The notes: generated by a model from the letters alone, not told the origin. Counted from the stretch's first letter, positions 1 through 8,986 are shown. The stretch: DNA of 64,000 nt from Porphyromonas macacae DSM 20710 = JCM 13914 (GCF_000379945.1 NZ_KB904150.1:27213-91212); one strand, 5' to 3'. Translations and numbers: made by a program.

Positions 1-24
1 GCCAATTACGTAAGGTTGTTCCAT
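1..24 (-). CDS. Start of an unidentified gene running off the left edge
   Basis: Only eight codons lie in the window (MEQPYVIG), so no function can be given. The start is supported by an ATG at 24-22 and by a good Bacteroides-type promoter at 75-104, which would give a leader of about 45 bases. It lies 152 bases downstream of the mesaconase beta gene, in the same direction. A citramalate lyase, the missing last enzyme of the methylaspartate route, could be encoded further on, but nothing in these eight residues shows that. Confidence 0.4.
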
Positions 25-74
25 GATAAGGTCAGTTTATTTCGGGGGTTTATAAAAAAATTAATTAATGAACA

Positions 75-104
75 CAAAGATAACTTTTTTTACAAAATGC
101 CCAA
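75..104 (-). promoter_or_regulatory. Bacteroides-type promoter for the left-edge gene
   Basis: Read on the minus strand, TTGG (104-101) is followed after 18 bases by TATCTTTG (82-75), which matches the -7 consensus TAnnTTTG exactly. It implies that the left-edge gene is transcribed separately from the mesaconase operon. Confidence 0.55.
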
Positions 105-176
105 TTTATTTATAGGGATTTTTACATATTTATTAAAGATGGCCTTAAAAGTTTGCAATTTTTTGTTTGGGGAAAA

Positions 177-737
177 TTAATCTTCGCCATATTTTTCACG
201 GCCTGATTGATAACTGTTGTTACCCTTACAGTCTATTGCCACGATGACCGGGAGTTTGTCTACGGTAAGGCGTCTTACAGCCTCAGTGCCCAAATCGTCA
301 AAAGCAATTACTTCTGCCGTTTTTACGCATTTTGCCATCAACGCTGCCGCTCCGCCGATAGCTGCGAAGTATACGCCTCTATGCTTGATGATAGCATCGA
401 CCACCTCCTTGTTCCTCAATCCTTTGCCGATCATCACTTTTAATCCTTTTTCCATTAAAACCGGAGAGTAGAGATCCATACGATAGGCTGTAGTGGGGCC
501 GACAGAACCTATCGGTTTTCCCGGCTTGGCCGGGCAGGGGCCGGCATAGTAAATTACGGCTCCCCGGAAATCGAAAGGCATGGATTCGCCTTTTTCCAAC
601 ATTTCGCACATACGTTTATGTGCAGCATCACGTGCTGTGTAGATTGTTCCTGAAATATATACCATATCACCTGCATGCAGGTTGCTTATCATCTCGTCGG
701 TAAAAGGTGTGACAAGCTCTTTTCTTTGTTCGCTCAT
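177..737 (-). CDS. Mesaconase (class I fumarase family), beta subunit
   Basis: 186 residues, the C-terminal half of a two-subunit iron-sulfur hydro-lyase of the class I fumarase / tartrate dehydratase family. The family signature GPTT..RMD is present at about residues 80-88, preceded by a Pro/Gly-rich loop (GPCPAKPGKP), and MIGKG follows at about 102-106. In a glutamate mutase operon the likely substrate is mesaconate, hydrated to (S)-citramalate. Fumarate hydration is also possible because the family is promiscuous. It lies 21 bases after the alpha subunit gene and is the last gene of the operon. Confidence 0.9.
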   Translation of the reverse strand: MSEQRKELVTPFTDEMISNLHAGDMVYISGTIYTARDAAHKRMCEMLEKGESMPFDFRGAVIYYAGPCPAKPGKPIGSVGPTTAYRMDLYSPVLMEKGLKVMIGKGLRNKEVVDAIIKHRGVYFAAIGGAAALMAKCVKTAEVIAFDDLGTEAVRRLTVDKLPVIVAIDCKGNNSYQSGREKYGED

Positions 738-758
738 AGTCGTGATTGTGATGTAAAG

Positions 759-1601
759 TTATAATTCAGCCTCTGCATGGCGTGTGGCATGACAACCGAT
801 ATTAACGGCAACGGGCAGGCCTGCGATGTGGGTTGCACCGGTGAGGATATTAACGGCCATTGCGGTTGTTGTTCCACCGAATCCCGCAGGACCGATACCG
901 AGCTTATTGATTTTTTCCAACAGTTCTTTTTCAATTTCTGCCAGTTGAGCATTTTCATTTAATTTATCCACGGGGTGTAAAAGGGCTTTTTTACTCAGAA
1001 AGGCAGCTCTTTCCATTGTACCGCCGATACCCACTCCGACGATAATCGGAGGACATGGATTGGCTCCTGCAACAGACACCGTTTCAATAACGAAATCTTT
1101 TATTCCTTGCAGCCCCTGGCTTGGTTTAAGCATAATGAGCCGGCTCATGTTTTCACTCCCGAATCCTTTAGGAGCAACGGTTATGTGGAATTCTTCGCCC
1201 GGAACCATTTCGTAGTGAATGATTGCAGGGGTATTATCACCGGTGTTGATACGATTGATCGGATCTTTTACGACACTTTTTCTCAAGTATCCCTGTGTAT
1301 AACCTTGGCGTACCCCTTCATTGATGGCCTCTTCGATAAATCCGCCGTTGATATGGGTGTCTTGTCCCATTCTGACGAATACGACTGTCATACCTGTATC
1401 TTGACAGATAGGGCTTTTTTCGTTGTATGCTATATCGGCATTTTCTTCAAGTGTAGCCAATATATCGCGTCCGAGAGGAGAGCGTTCTGTTTTGCGACTG
1501 CATGCAAAACAGGTTTTAATGTCTTGCGTAAGTTCGGTGTTTGCTTTGATGCAGAGATCGCGAACGACATCGACGATCTTTGTAAATTCAATTTGGCGCA
1601 T
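759..1601 (-). CDS. Mesaconase (class I fumarase family), alpha subunit
   Basis: 280 residues from the ATG at 1601 (MRQIEFTKIV). A longer frame to 1658 would overlap the upstream gene and adds no family sequence. The protein is the [4Fe-4S] catalytic half of a class I fumarase-type hydratase. The three cluster cysteines are visible in the contexts ICQDTGM, NPCPP and IGCHATRHAE. The operon context assigns it to mesaconate to citramalate, the step after methylaspartate ammonia-lyase. Fumarase activity cannot be excluded from sequence. It follows the P-loop/AlaX-like gene by 10 bases. Confidence 0.9.
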   Translation of the reverse strand: MRQIEFTKIVDVVRDLCIKANTELTQDIKTCFACSRKTERSPLGRDILATLEENADIAYNEKSPICQDTGMTVVFVRMGQDTHINGGFIEEAINEGVRQGYTQGYLRKSVVKDPINRINTGDNTPAIIHYEMVPGEEFHITVAPKGFGSENMSRLIMLKPSQGLQGIKDFVIETVSVAGANPCPPIIVGVGIGGTMERAAFLSKKALLHPVDKLNENAQLAEIEKELLEKINKLGIGPAGFGGTTTAMAVNILTGATHIAGLPVAVNIGCHATRHAEAEL

Positions 1602-1611
1602 ATTAAGTGAT

Positions 1612-2562
1612 TTATATGTCAGACCGGTGTAAGAAGTAGGTTGTATTACGATCTTCAATATTGTCGTAATTTCCTCCTATCAATCCTACCAAGCAGTAGG
1701 TTTTTGTTTTTTTGTCATGTACCAGATACGGAACGATGTGGAAATCTTCTATCTTGGATGTATTCGAAACGTGAATACGCGGCCCATCGCATGGAATGAT
1801 TCGATCTCCGATTCTTATGTGTTTGTCATCCTTATAACAAACATCGAGTTTTTCATCGATCATTTTCTGAACGCGTTTTGTAATCGCGTCAAAATCGATC
1901 TCCGGTTTTTCGTAGAAACGCAATACAAAACCATTTCGGATATCGGAGCTGTAGAATGAATTTTCATTAAGATTCTCTACCTCTTCCAATAGAGATATTA
2001 CGGTCAGCTCTTCTGCTGTATGAGCCATTCGCCTGAATATCAGGGAGAAGTGAACCATGTCATAAATACCTTGGGGAGTCGGACCGAAAATAGATGGCCG
2101 GGATACAATAATTTCCTCCCCGATACCGACAATTAAATCGGCATTTATTTTAAGGGCCGGGTAGAGGAGATTGAAGTGCTCGACAACAACCCGTCGATTG
2201 TTTTTTAGTATTTCCTTGACATAATCCACAATATCGGACATCTGCATGAAAGCCATTAAAAAACGCATATCCATGTGATAGGTGGAAGCGTCAGGCAAGC
2301 CTTCGTGCAAAGCATCTCGAACCAGCATAATTTTACGCGGGTTCATTATGTCGTCATCATTGGCTAATTCCAGTCCGGGAAACATCCCTTTAATCAGGGA
2401 GGATTTTCCCGAACCGGCATCGCCAATAATACCTATTAATCGGTCATTGTAGTTCAAATGACGATGCGCAATGACTTCCCCCAAAAAAATGATCCGTTCT
2501 TTGCCGCGCGGAGCAAAATATTGGGCTGATACAAAGTATTCTTGAAGCAGATTGTGTGTCAT
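1612..2562 (-). CDS. P-loop protein with degenerate AlaX/tRNA-SAD-like region
   Basis: 316 residues, function unknown. The N-terminal half is a P-loop NTPase with Walker A GDAGSGKS at residues 47-54, preceded by a hydrophobic strand; LIVGIGEE at about 143-150 looks like a core strand. Residues about 165-275 resemble the second additional domain of alanyl-tRNA synthetase and AlaX editing proteins. HTAEEL at 181-186 stands where those have HTATHL, GFVLRF at 211-216 precedes a long helix, and CDGPRIHVSNT at 258-268 matches their C.G.HV.NT end. Only some zinc ligands survive, so tRNA editing is doubtful. It lies between DUF4387 and mesaconase genes of the glutamate fermentation operon. Confidence 0.7.
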   Translation of the reverse strand: MTHNLLQEYFVSAQYFAPRGKERIIFLGEVIAHRHLNYNDRLIGIIGDAGSGKSSLIKGMFPGLELANDDDIMNPRKIMLVRDALHEGLPDASTYHMDMRFLMAFMQMSDIVDYVKEILKNNRRVVVEHFNLLYPALKINADLIVGIGEEIIVSRPSIFGPTPQGIYDMVHFSLIFRRMAHTAEELTVISLLEEVENLNENSFYSSDIRNGFVLRFYEKPEIDFDAITKRVQKMIDEKLDVCYKDDKHIRIGDRIIPCDGPRIHVSNTSKIEDFHIVPYLVHDKKTKTYCLVGLIGGNYDNIEDRNTTYFLHRSDI

Positions 2563-2579
2563 CGAACTTATTTTTTAGT

Positions 2580-2897
2580 TTAGAAATCAATCACCATTCC
2601 CATCAGAGGACCATGCTGTTGGGCGCCGTAAACATCTGTTTCGCCTAAAGAACCGGATGGAATGGGGCGGACGATTGTTATTTTGACTGCTTTCGCCGGA
2701 TCAAAATATACAAGATTGATGATATCTGATTCGGGTATACCGTATAGAGCACAGAAATTCTTTTCGTTAATAGCTCTTGCAGCCTTTACTTTATTGAATG
2801 TTTCAAAATCCTTGAAAATGACATCGAAAGTCAATTCGTAAGGACCGGAATTCTTACTGCGAATAACGGAAGCAAGGTCAATCAATTTATGTTGCAT
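2580..2897 (-). CDS. DUF4387 family protein
   Basis: 105 residues, recognised as a DUF4387-type protein from its overall sequence (start MQHKLIDLASVIRSKN, then GPYELTFDVIF, later IVRPIPSGSLGETDVYGAQQ). DUF4387 proteins are usually encoded beside, or fused to, AtuA-type proteins, and here the gene follows the AtuA-like gene by 19 bases. No catalytic motif is known to me. The pairing suggests that the two proteins form one complex, but their reaction is unknown. Confidence 0.8.
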   Translation of the reverse strand: MQHKLIDLASVIRSKNSGPYELTFDVIFKDFETFNKVKAARAINEKNFCALYGIPESDIINLVYFDPAKAVKITIVRPIPSGSLGETDVYGAQQHGPLMGMVIDF

Positions 2898-2916
2898 TGC
2901 ATTATCTGTTTATCGG

Positions 2917-4275
2917 TTAAAATTGAATGTATTTGATCGGGAATAGACTGATCGGGTCTTCCACTTTCATTAAGTGGTAAACGTTGAATTCGTAAACTTC
3001 GCCGACGTGGCAGTCTGAGGGAGAGAAAGGGAAAGCAAGGTTTCCCGCCGTAGAAATACGTCCTTCATAACCATAGTGCAGCATTGTGCTCCGTGCAAAA
3101 CTGCAGATCGTATCTGCTTGAGCCTGCGTGGGAGCTACCGCCTCGATGATAATGAGAAGTTCGTCCGAGTTGGATTCCGGAGTGTTCGGGAACATGTGCA
3201 TGACTCCTTTTTTACCATATATTTTGAAATCCAGAAAGAAGTTGCCGAAACCGGAATTCTTGAAGTTGTCTTTTACACGTGCTTTAACGTTTTCAACGAC
3301 ATCATCGATTTTGCTGATCATGACAGGGTCATGAGTTGCGGCGGGAGAAATAGTACGGTAACCGACTTTACGGACACCTTCCAATTTTACGAAGTAATCG
3401 TCGGTCGGCACGAATTTGCTACCACGAACTTCGACTTTATTGTCGTCGATTTGGGTAAATGTAGATTCGTGCAGGTCGATTGCACCGCCGGGACCCGGTA
3501 AAAACAGAGGATTGCTTTTTTCGTATAAAGTATGTGCCGCAACCGAAAGAGTGGTACATTTTCTGACCGGAGATAACGGCTCTAACACGAAACTGTCATG
3601 ACGCAGATAGCCGAACATGCAGTCGCTACCGCTGCCCGGCAAACAGGTAATGGCTGCACACTCCAATATTTTGCCCATGTGGATGGCAAGCCCTTTGGGA
3701 AAACCTTCTTTAATAGCAAGAGCAGAGAAGACGCTCGGATCGTATGAACGGCCGGCCAGAATTACCTGGGCACCCTCTTCCAAAGCCTTGATGTAAAGCT
3801 CTTCGCCAATTTGGGCTACGATATGGACGGCTTCATCGATATCCTTTGCAGTAATGGGGCCGGCCGGTTTCAACGGCTCTACCTCGCCTTTAGCCAGTTT
3901 TGCCTTGACCGTCTCCTTATCCAATTCGGATTCGATAACGGCCATTTTGAATTTTAACTGTTGCTCCTGAGCTATTTCTTTGATGATTTCAACAGTTAAT
4001 TCAACATGTGGGTGTGCTCCGCTACCGCCGGCCGTACCGATAATTACCGGTATATTGTTTTTTAAGGCCGCAGGGATCATGATCGACAAGTCTCTTTTAA
4101 CGGCATTTCTATCCGTAAAAGAAATACCGGCACCTAAATAATATGGTCCCGGGTCTGTGGAACCTGCATCGACTGCAATAACGTGAGGTTTGCGTTTCAT
4201 TCCTTCCTGGAATGATTCTTCGGGAAATCCGTATCCCAAAATTGCCGTGGGGGATAAAACTCTTATTTCTTCCAT
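2917..4275 (-). CDS. AtuA-like (DUF1446 family) protein
   Basis: 452 residues, similar to the acyclic terpene utilisation protein AtuA (DUF1446). Visible features are an acidic loop VDAGSTDPGPYYLG (about 35-48), a glycine-rich IIGTAGGSGAHPH (about 78-90), ILAGRSYDPSVF (about 172-183), and a C-terminal HVGEVYEFN. AtuA was named from geranyl-CoA breakdown, but no terpene genes are present here. The gene sits directly after methylaspartate ammonia-lyase and before DUF4387, within the glutamate mutase operon. A role in the methylaspartate route (handling of a branched C5 acid, or enzyme maintenance) is inference; the biochemical function is not known. Confidence 0.8.
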   Translation of the reverse strand: MEEIRVLSPTAILGYGFPEESFQEGMKRKPHVIAVDAGSTDPGPYYLGAGISFTDRNAVKRDLSIMIPAALKNNIPVIIGTAGGSGAHPHVELTVEIIKEIAQEQQLKFKMAVIESELDKETVKAKLAKGEVEPLKPAGPITAKDIDEAVHIVAQIGEELYIKALEEGAQVILAGRSYDPSVFSALAIKEGFPKGLAIHMGKILECAAITCLPGSGSDCMFGYLRHDSFVLEPLSPVRKCTTLSVAAHTLYEKSNPLFLPGPGGAIDLHESTFTQIDDNKVEVRGSKFVPTDDYFVKLEGVRKVGYRTISPAATHDPVMISKIDDVVENVKARVKDNFKNSGFGNFFLDFKIYGKKGVMHMFPNTPESNSDELLIIIEAVAPTQAQADTICSFARSTMLHYGYEGRISTAGNLAFPFSPSDCHVGEVYEFNVYHLMKVEDPISLFPIKYIQF

Positions 4276-4308
4276 TTCGAATTCGATTAAAAAAACTGAA
4301 ATTAATTA

Positions 4309-5553
4309 TTAGAGAACATCCTTGAGTGCCAATATCCGGCTCATCTCGTTAAATACAATCATATAGCCTTCGTCTACACCCATACCCGGTTTCGCGAGAT
4401 ATTGAACGGGTTGCGTGGCCATTGCGATGTGCGCACAGACCTCTGCCGAACGGTTTGTTTCATTACATGTGCCACCCAAATATGCACCCATATTGTTTTT
4501 CTTGCAGAAAAGCACAGCTTCGATAGAGTTATTGATACCTCCCAGGTCCGGAGTTTTGATCTGAGCCATGTGCCCGGCTTTCTTGGCCGTGAAATCGCGA
4601 ATATCTTCTAAGGTGTTGCACCATTCGTCCGCTACGATTTCGGCTTCTGTGTTCAATTCCTCCATATAACGGCGGATAGAGGCCAAAGCATCGATTTGGG
4701 CTTCTTTCTCACCCATATCTACAGGGCCTTCTACGCGAAGGTGGAATGGCGCTGCAATTTTAGACAGGTTGGCAATGTATTCGGCTATTTTCTTGAAATC
4801 ATTATTGAATACCAATCCCAAAGTACCGTACACGTCGATATGGATGGTCGGGTTGTAAGCGTCGAAAGGTTTATGTTCGATGATACGGTTACGCAGCCAT
4901 TCTACATATGCTTCGATCTTTTCACCTTTCAATCCTACTTTGTCTTCCACATGGTTAAATAAGGCATGAGGCAGTACGGCAGCTGCTTTCATGATCATTT
5001 TGTCTGCATTCATGTAGCGGTCATCACCTGACTGCGTAAAGATGGGAACCATGCTGTCTGCAATGCGAACATTATATTCTGCTGCGATAACTTGTGCCAT
5101 CAGTTTATTTTGACTTTTGGCAACAGCATCCAAACAGGCCTGAGTGACACCATAACGGATGGCCGTATGGTAAGGTTTACCTGTTTTCGGGCATACATAT
5201 TTATCTACGATGTCTGCCATTTCGCGGAAAGATGTAATCTCTTTTCCTTCATACATGGGGGCAATTTCTTTCTCAATGATGGGAATGAAGTTTTCTGCCA
5301 AAAATAAAGGATCGCGTCCTCCTGCCCCTGAATATTGAACGGCTGCACAATCTCCCACTGCAATGGCTCCGTTTTCCAGAATAAACATTACAGATATGGA
5401 TTCTCCCATTTGTCTTACGGAAGTAAAACCCGGGGTCAGAACATCACCGACATAAAAAGCTCCGTCATTTTTTGCACCGGCTTTAATTGCCTTTTGGTCG
5501 TCGAAGTAAAATCCGGTTTTTCCCGGAGAACAAATTACCTTTTTAATCTTCAT
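4309..5553 (-). CDS. mal: Methylaspartate ammonia-lyase
   Basis: 414 residues, the length of the clostridial enzymes (about 413). It eliminates ammonia from L-threo-3-methylaspartate to give mesaconate, using Mg2+ and an enolase-superfamily TIM barrel. The catalytic lysine lies in MAQIKTPDLGGINN near the C-terminus, and the general-base histidine is in FNHVEDKVG at about residue 194-200. The enzyme takes the product of glutamate mutase, which is encoded immediately upstream. An 87-base gap containing a strong hairpin separates it from glmE, so its expression relative to the mutase may be set after transcription. Confidence 0.96.
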   Translation of the reverse strand: MKIKKVICSPGKTGFYFDDQKAIKAGAKNDGAFYVGDVLTPGFTSVRQMGESISVMFILENGAIAVGDCAAVQYSGAGGRDPLFLAENFIPIIEKEIAPMYEGKEITSFREMADIVDKYVCPKTGKPYHTAIRYGVTQACLDAVAKSQNKLMAQVIAAEYNVRIADSMVPIFTQSGDDRYMNADKMIMKAAAVLPHALFNHVEDKVGLKGEKIEAYVEWLRNRIIEHKPFDAYNPTIHIDVYGTLGLVFNNDFKKIAEYIANLSKIAAPFHLRVEGPVDMGEKEAQIDALASIRRYMEELNTEAEIVADEWCNTLEDIRDFTAKKAGHMAQIKTPDLGGINNSIEAVLFCKKNNMGAYLGGTCNETNRSAEVCAHIAMATQPVQYLAKPGMGVDEGYMIVFNEMSRILALKDVL

Positions 5554-5609
5554 GCTTGTTGTTGTTTATGAGATTTATATGAATGTTTTGTTTTTATTAT
5601 AAAGAAGAA

Positions 5610-5632
5610 TGCACAGTGTTTGACACTGTGCA
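5610..5632 (-). promoter_or_regulatory. Intercistronic hairpin between glmE and mal
   Basis: TGCACAGTG (5610-5618) and CACTGTGCA (5624-5632) form a perfect 9-bp stem with a 5-base loop, in the gap between glmE and mal. On the minus strand it is followed by TTCTTCTTTATAAT, which is U-rich but not a clean U-run. It could be a partial terminator or an mRNA processing and stability element; the sequence does not decide. Confidence 0.6.
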
Positions 5633-5640
5633 CCCGTTTT

Positions 5641-7092
5641 TTAGTTTTTACGTCCTACGAGGAAGCCTTTTCCAATAGCGTAGACATCGTCGATAACCAT
5701 TTGGAAACTAACATCGCGGTGTTCAAATTTTCCCCGTTCTTCCAGTTTCATTCTGTGGAAATCTTTCAAATCCCGGCTCAAGGGCAGGTTACCCATCTCC
5801 AAAATTCTGACTGCTCCGTAGTTATCCCGTGCCGGCATCACTTTTCCGGCATTGAAGCGGCTGGGAGCAAATGGTATATCTAAAACTCCGGCTTCAAAAG
5901 CAGCAATAGAACCGATGGCAATATCTCCTTTACCGAGTTCTTCTATTTTATCCAGTATGCAATTGACTTCCCGGTTGATGATTTCACTTTCTTTTACGAC
6001 TTCGGGTATTTCTCGCAGATCCTGATCACGAAGCATCGAAATAACCTGTTTTGTAGCTCTCAAGCCTGCTGCGTTGGCCTCCATCGTGGGAACCCCCATA
6101 GCTTCGTGTGGAGTTTTGACGATAACTTTCGTTGCTTTGCTTAAGGCCGCAGCTGCTGCACCCCATGAGATCACACCGAATGCCTTCGATTCGTCTTGTG
6201 GGAATCCACCCATCCATTGGTGGAATACGGTGGTGACACGTACATCATTGAACCCGTATTTGTGAAGATATTCTTCGGTCATGTTTTTCAAAGACCTGAC
6301 AGCCGCAATGTCTTGAATCAGGTTTCCGCACTGACCGTAGCCGACAGTAATATCTTTTACCCCCTGAGTGGCGGCAAGCAACGCTTCGATAATAGCAACG
6401 GAATTGGAAATACAGGGGGGAATCAATGTTCCGGTCAGAGGTCCGAACGGTTCGCGGTTAATAGAGACACCCGCTTCTTCATACATACCCACCAAACGGT
6501 CTGTATACTGCCAGTAGCGAATGGTTTTTTCCAAAGAGTGATTTTTAGAATACGGGATATTGTATGAAATACCTCCACCTTCGTAAGAGGTGAAACCTCC
6601 GGCAATGGAGATTTCAGTCAATAAACGAGCATCGGGGGTACCGTGGCGCACCTGAACCGGATTTTCCAATGCAGAAGTAACAGCACGGCAGATGTCCACC
6701 CCATAATTGACGATAGGGAACCCGTTTAGCATCGATCTGCCACTTTCTTTACTTTTTTCAATACCGACTTCAGCTTCATGATATCTGTTCAAGCGGGTGT
6801 AACTGTCTACGGTAGAAGGGAGCAAATCTGCTTCTCCTTCATTTTCGAGATACTGCAACAGTTTTATATGCTGCGTATAAAGAGCAACACCGGCACGTGG
6901 CTGAATCAGTGTCACACCATCTTTTACTGCTTGAGCTAATTTGTTGCCAAACCGTCTGTTGTGGGCAATAGATTGTTGATATTTAACCGCCTCATCGAAG
7001 TTTACACCTTTTCCGGTCGGCCATTGTTGAAGTACTTCTTCGCGTTCGGCAAAGAATACGTCGTCAGAAAGTTTTTTGTTTGTTACTTCCAT
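5641..7092 (-). CDS. glmE: Glutamate mutase, catalytic E (epsilon) subunit
   Basis: 483 residues, the same length as Clostridium cochlearium GlmE. With GlmS it forms the adenosylcobalamin-dependent mutase that rearranges L-glutamate to (2S,3S)-3-methylaspartate by a radical mechanism. The family pattern is clear: [15 protein letters not shown] near residue 60-75, [23 protein letters not shown], and [12 protein letters not shown]. The gene lies 14 bases after glmL. The ATG at 7092 has no competing start close by. Confidence 0.97.
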   Translation of the reverse strand: MEVTNKKLSDDVFFAEREEVLQQWPTGKGVNFDEAVKYQQSIAHNRRFGNKLAQAVKDGVTLIQPRAGVALYTQHIKLLQYLENEGEADLLPSTVDSYTRLNRYHEAEVGIEKSKESGRSMLNGFPIVNYGVDICRAVTSALENPVQVRHGTPDARLLTEISIAGGFTSYEGGGISYNIPYSKNHSLEKTIRYWQYTDRLVGMYEEAGVSINREPFGPLTGTLIPPCISNSVAIIEALLAATQGVKDITVGYGQCGNLIQDIAAVRSLKNMTEEYLHKYGFNDVRVTTVFHQWMGGFPQDESKAFGVISWGAAAAALSKATKVIVKTPHEAMGVPTMEANAAGLRATKQVISMLRDQDLREIPEVVKESEIINREVNCILDKIEELGKGDIAIGSIAAFEAGVLDIPFAPSRFNAGKVMPARDNYGAVRILEMGNLPLSRDLKDFHRMKLEERGKFEHRDVSFQMVIDDVYAIGKGFLVGRKN

Positions 7093-7106
7093 AATTATGG
7101 GTGTGA

Positions 7107-8492
7107 TTAGATTTGTTTGATTTCTTTGTTCAGAATGGTCAATGCCAAATCAGGGTTTATTGAGCTAAGCAAACCCATAGCTGCAAAAATGTAACGTGCG
7201 TCGATAAAATAACGTGGATTTTTGGGTTTTGCAGATTCGGCATGATTTAAGTCATATTTTGCACCGGACAATATTTTATCCGGATTGTTGCTATTGATGA
7301 TAACACCTCCGATACCAATGACAAAAGGCGTATTCATTAGGTCTTTGCCGGTAAGAGAGTAAAACTGCCCCATGGGAGAGTAAACCGAGCTGATAGTGCC
7401 GCAGTGCCGTTGTACGGCAAGTGAAACCGTGGCCTTGCCTAAGCCTTCCTCTATAAGTTCGTTTTCGCTGCCTTTATCGGCTATCGTTTCAGGGTTTGCG
7501 GTGCAATGTTCCACCCAGGAGCGGATTTTATCCTCGGATACACCCGTTTCCTTTTCAACTTGTGTAATATCGATTGCATCCAATACATGACGGAGGCTGT
7601 ATCTCATGCCCAAATCTCCTTCTACCGTTCTTTTGCTGTAAGGCTCGGGCAGACCTTTAACCATAGTTGCTTCCATGGTCGGCTCTCCAGTAGCCATCGA
7701 GTAGACATCCGTAGTGGCTCCGCCTATATCTATGGCCATCAAGTCTCCATGCCCGGGTATATTCTTCGTTCCCTTGCTGTATAATTCACATCCGTTCATG
7801 ACAGCCAAAGGCGTGGGGATGATTTTGTATTTGGTCATCTTTTGTGCTGTAGTCAGCCCTTTGGCTTCGATGATTTTACGAATGAACAGATCTTTGATCT
7901 GTTCTTTTGCCGGACCGATGTTTAACTCGTTAAAGTTCGGCATCACATTGTCTGTGATTACATAATCCTTATCCGAGTTCTTGAACAGTTCATCGATCTC
8001 GTCGGCTGCATTTTTATTCCCGGCTACGATTACTGCAAAATTTCGGTCGATGGTGCAAAGTTTTTTTGCATTTGCAACGATAACTTCTTTATTTCCTCCA
8101 TCCGTCCCCCCGCACAACAAAACCAAATCCGGACAAATGTCATAAATCTCTTGCTGCTCCTTGTTTGAAATCTCAAATGCATACGTTTTTACGACTTTTG
8201 CACCGGCACTCGAGGCAGCCATGCGAGCTGCTTTTGAAGTGAGTTCTGGTACCAGACCCAAAGCCACCATTTTAAGCCCTCCGGCGGCACTGCTACAACA
8301 AAGCATTTCATCATAATCGAATTTCCCTCCCACAGCTTTGTTCAGTTTATCCATAGCCGCGTTGAAACCGTCCAAAACATTTGTTTCTATGGTGGTAAAG
8401 GATGATGAGGTAGCTATTACTTCTTTTAATTCAGAATCAATAGCCGTTAGTTTCGTGTATGTACTGCCAAAGTCTACCGTTAAGTATTTCAT
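7107..8492 (-). CDS. glmL: GlmL/MutL, glutamate mutase reactivating ATPase
   Basis: 461 residues of the ASKHA (actin/Hsp70-like) fold. The phosphate-1 loop is [10 protein letters not shown] at residues 7-16, a second phosphate loop is [14 protein letters not shown] in the middle, and an adenosine-type motif GIGGVIINS lies near the C-terminus. Proteins of this family are encoded beside glutamate mutase and are thought to exchange damaged cobalamin on the mutase using ATP. The gene lies between glmS and glmE, the usual S-L-E order of clostridial operons, and follows the glmS stop by about 80 bases with a strong hairpin at the junction. Confidence 0.94.
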   Translation of the reverse strand: MKYLTVDFGSTYTKLTAIDSELKEVIATSSSFTTIETNVLDGFNAAMDKLNKAVGGKFDYDEMLCCSSAAGGLKMVALGLVPELTSKAARMAASSAGAKVVKTYAFEISNKEQQEIYDICPDLVLLCGGTDGGNKEVIVANAKKLCTIDRNFAVIVAGNKNAADEIDELFKNSDKDYVITDNVMPNFNELNIGPAKEQIKDLFIRKIIEAKGLTTAQKMTKYKIIPTPLAVMNGCELYSKGTKNIPGHGDLMAIDIGGATTDVYSMATGEPTMEATMVKGLPEPYSKRTVEGDLGMRYSLRHVLDAIDITQVEKETGVSEDKIRSWVEHCTANPETIADKGSENELIEEGLGKATVSLAVQRHCGTISSVYSPMGQFYSLTGKDLMNTPFVIGIGGVIINSNNPDKILSGAKYDLNHAESAKPKNPRYFIDARYIFAAMGLLSSINPDLALTILNKEIKQI

Positions 8493-8559
8493 GGAGTTTT
8501 TGGGAGATGTTAACCCGGAATTTGGTGTAATGTAAAAATTGTCCGTTTTATGGAATGTG

Positions 8560-8588
8560 CCTGAAAATCGTTTTAATCGATTTTCAGG
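8560..8588 (-). promoter_or_regulatory. Perfect 11-bp hairpin across the glmS stop codon
   Basis: CCTGAAAATCG (8560-8570) and CGATTTTCAGG (8578-8588) pair perfectly around a 7-base loop. On the mRNA the 5' arm is the last coding part of glmS, the stop codon falls in the loop, and the 3' arm is in the glmS-glmL gap. The sequence after it has no U-run, so it is unlikely to be an intrinsic terminator. A 3'-end stabiliser for an abundant glmS mRNA, or a processing site, fits better. Confidence 0.7.
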
Positions 8589-8986
8589 ATTTTTTTCAGG
8601 TCGGCAATGGTTTCTTCAATGGGAGTTCCCGGAGGATATACTTTATTAAATCCCATTGCTTCGAAACGTTTTGCAACGTCTTCAAAGTTCTGTTTACCTA
8701 CGACAAGATTGCCGCCGGCTAAAATAGGAATGTTTTTCAGCCCGGCTTCATCGCATTTTTCTCGTAATCCCTGGCAGTCGATTTCTCCATGCCCGTAAAG
8801 CGATGATACCAGAATCGCATCTGCATTTGTTTCGATTGCAGCTTCGATGTACTCTTCCTGAGAGACCATTACTCCCAAGTTAATAACCTTAAAACCTGCC
8901 TGTTCCAGAGCAAATGCAATGATTTTGTTCCCTACGGCATGAGCATCGGCACCGATAACGCCGGTTACTACAGTTTTTTCGTTCAT
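8573..8986 (-). CDS. glmS: Glutamate mutase, cobalamin-binding S (sigma) subunit
   Basis: 137 residues from the ATG at 8986 ([10 protein letters not shown]), exactly the length of Clostridium cochlearium GlmS; the frame stays open to 9262, but that extension crosses the promoter. It binds adenosylcobalamin in the base-off/His-on mode. The motif DAHAVG at 14-19 is the DxHxxG box whose histidine ligates cobalt, followed by SSLYGHGE and GGNLVVG of the cobalamin fold. It is the first gene of the methylaspartate operon. The symbol glmS is used here for the mutase subunit and not for glucosamine-6-phosphate synthase. Confidence 0.97.
   Translation of the reverse strand: MNEKTVVTGVIGADAHAVGNKIIAFALEQAGFKVINLGVMVSQEEYIEAAIETNADAILVSSLYGHGEIDCQGLREKCDEAGLKNIPILAGGNLVVGKQNFEDVAKRFEAMGFNKVYPPGTPIEETIADLKKILKID

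Noticed and set aside
1107-1610. A 167-codon open frame on the plus strand
   Set aside because: Antisense to the mesaconase alpha gene, which has complete cluster cysteines.
8560-8588. Intrinsic terminator after glmS
   Set aside because: The stem is strong but there is no U-run, and the stop codon lies within the loop; an intercistronic stability or processing element is more likely.
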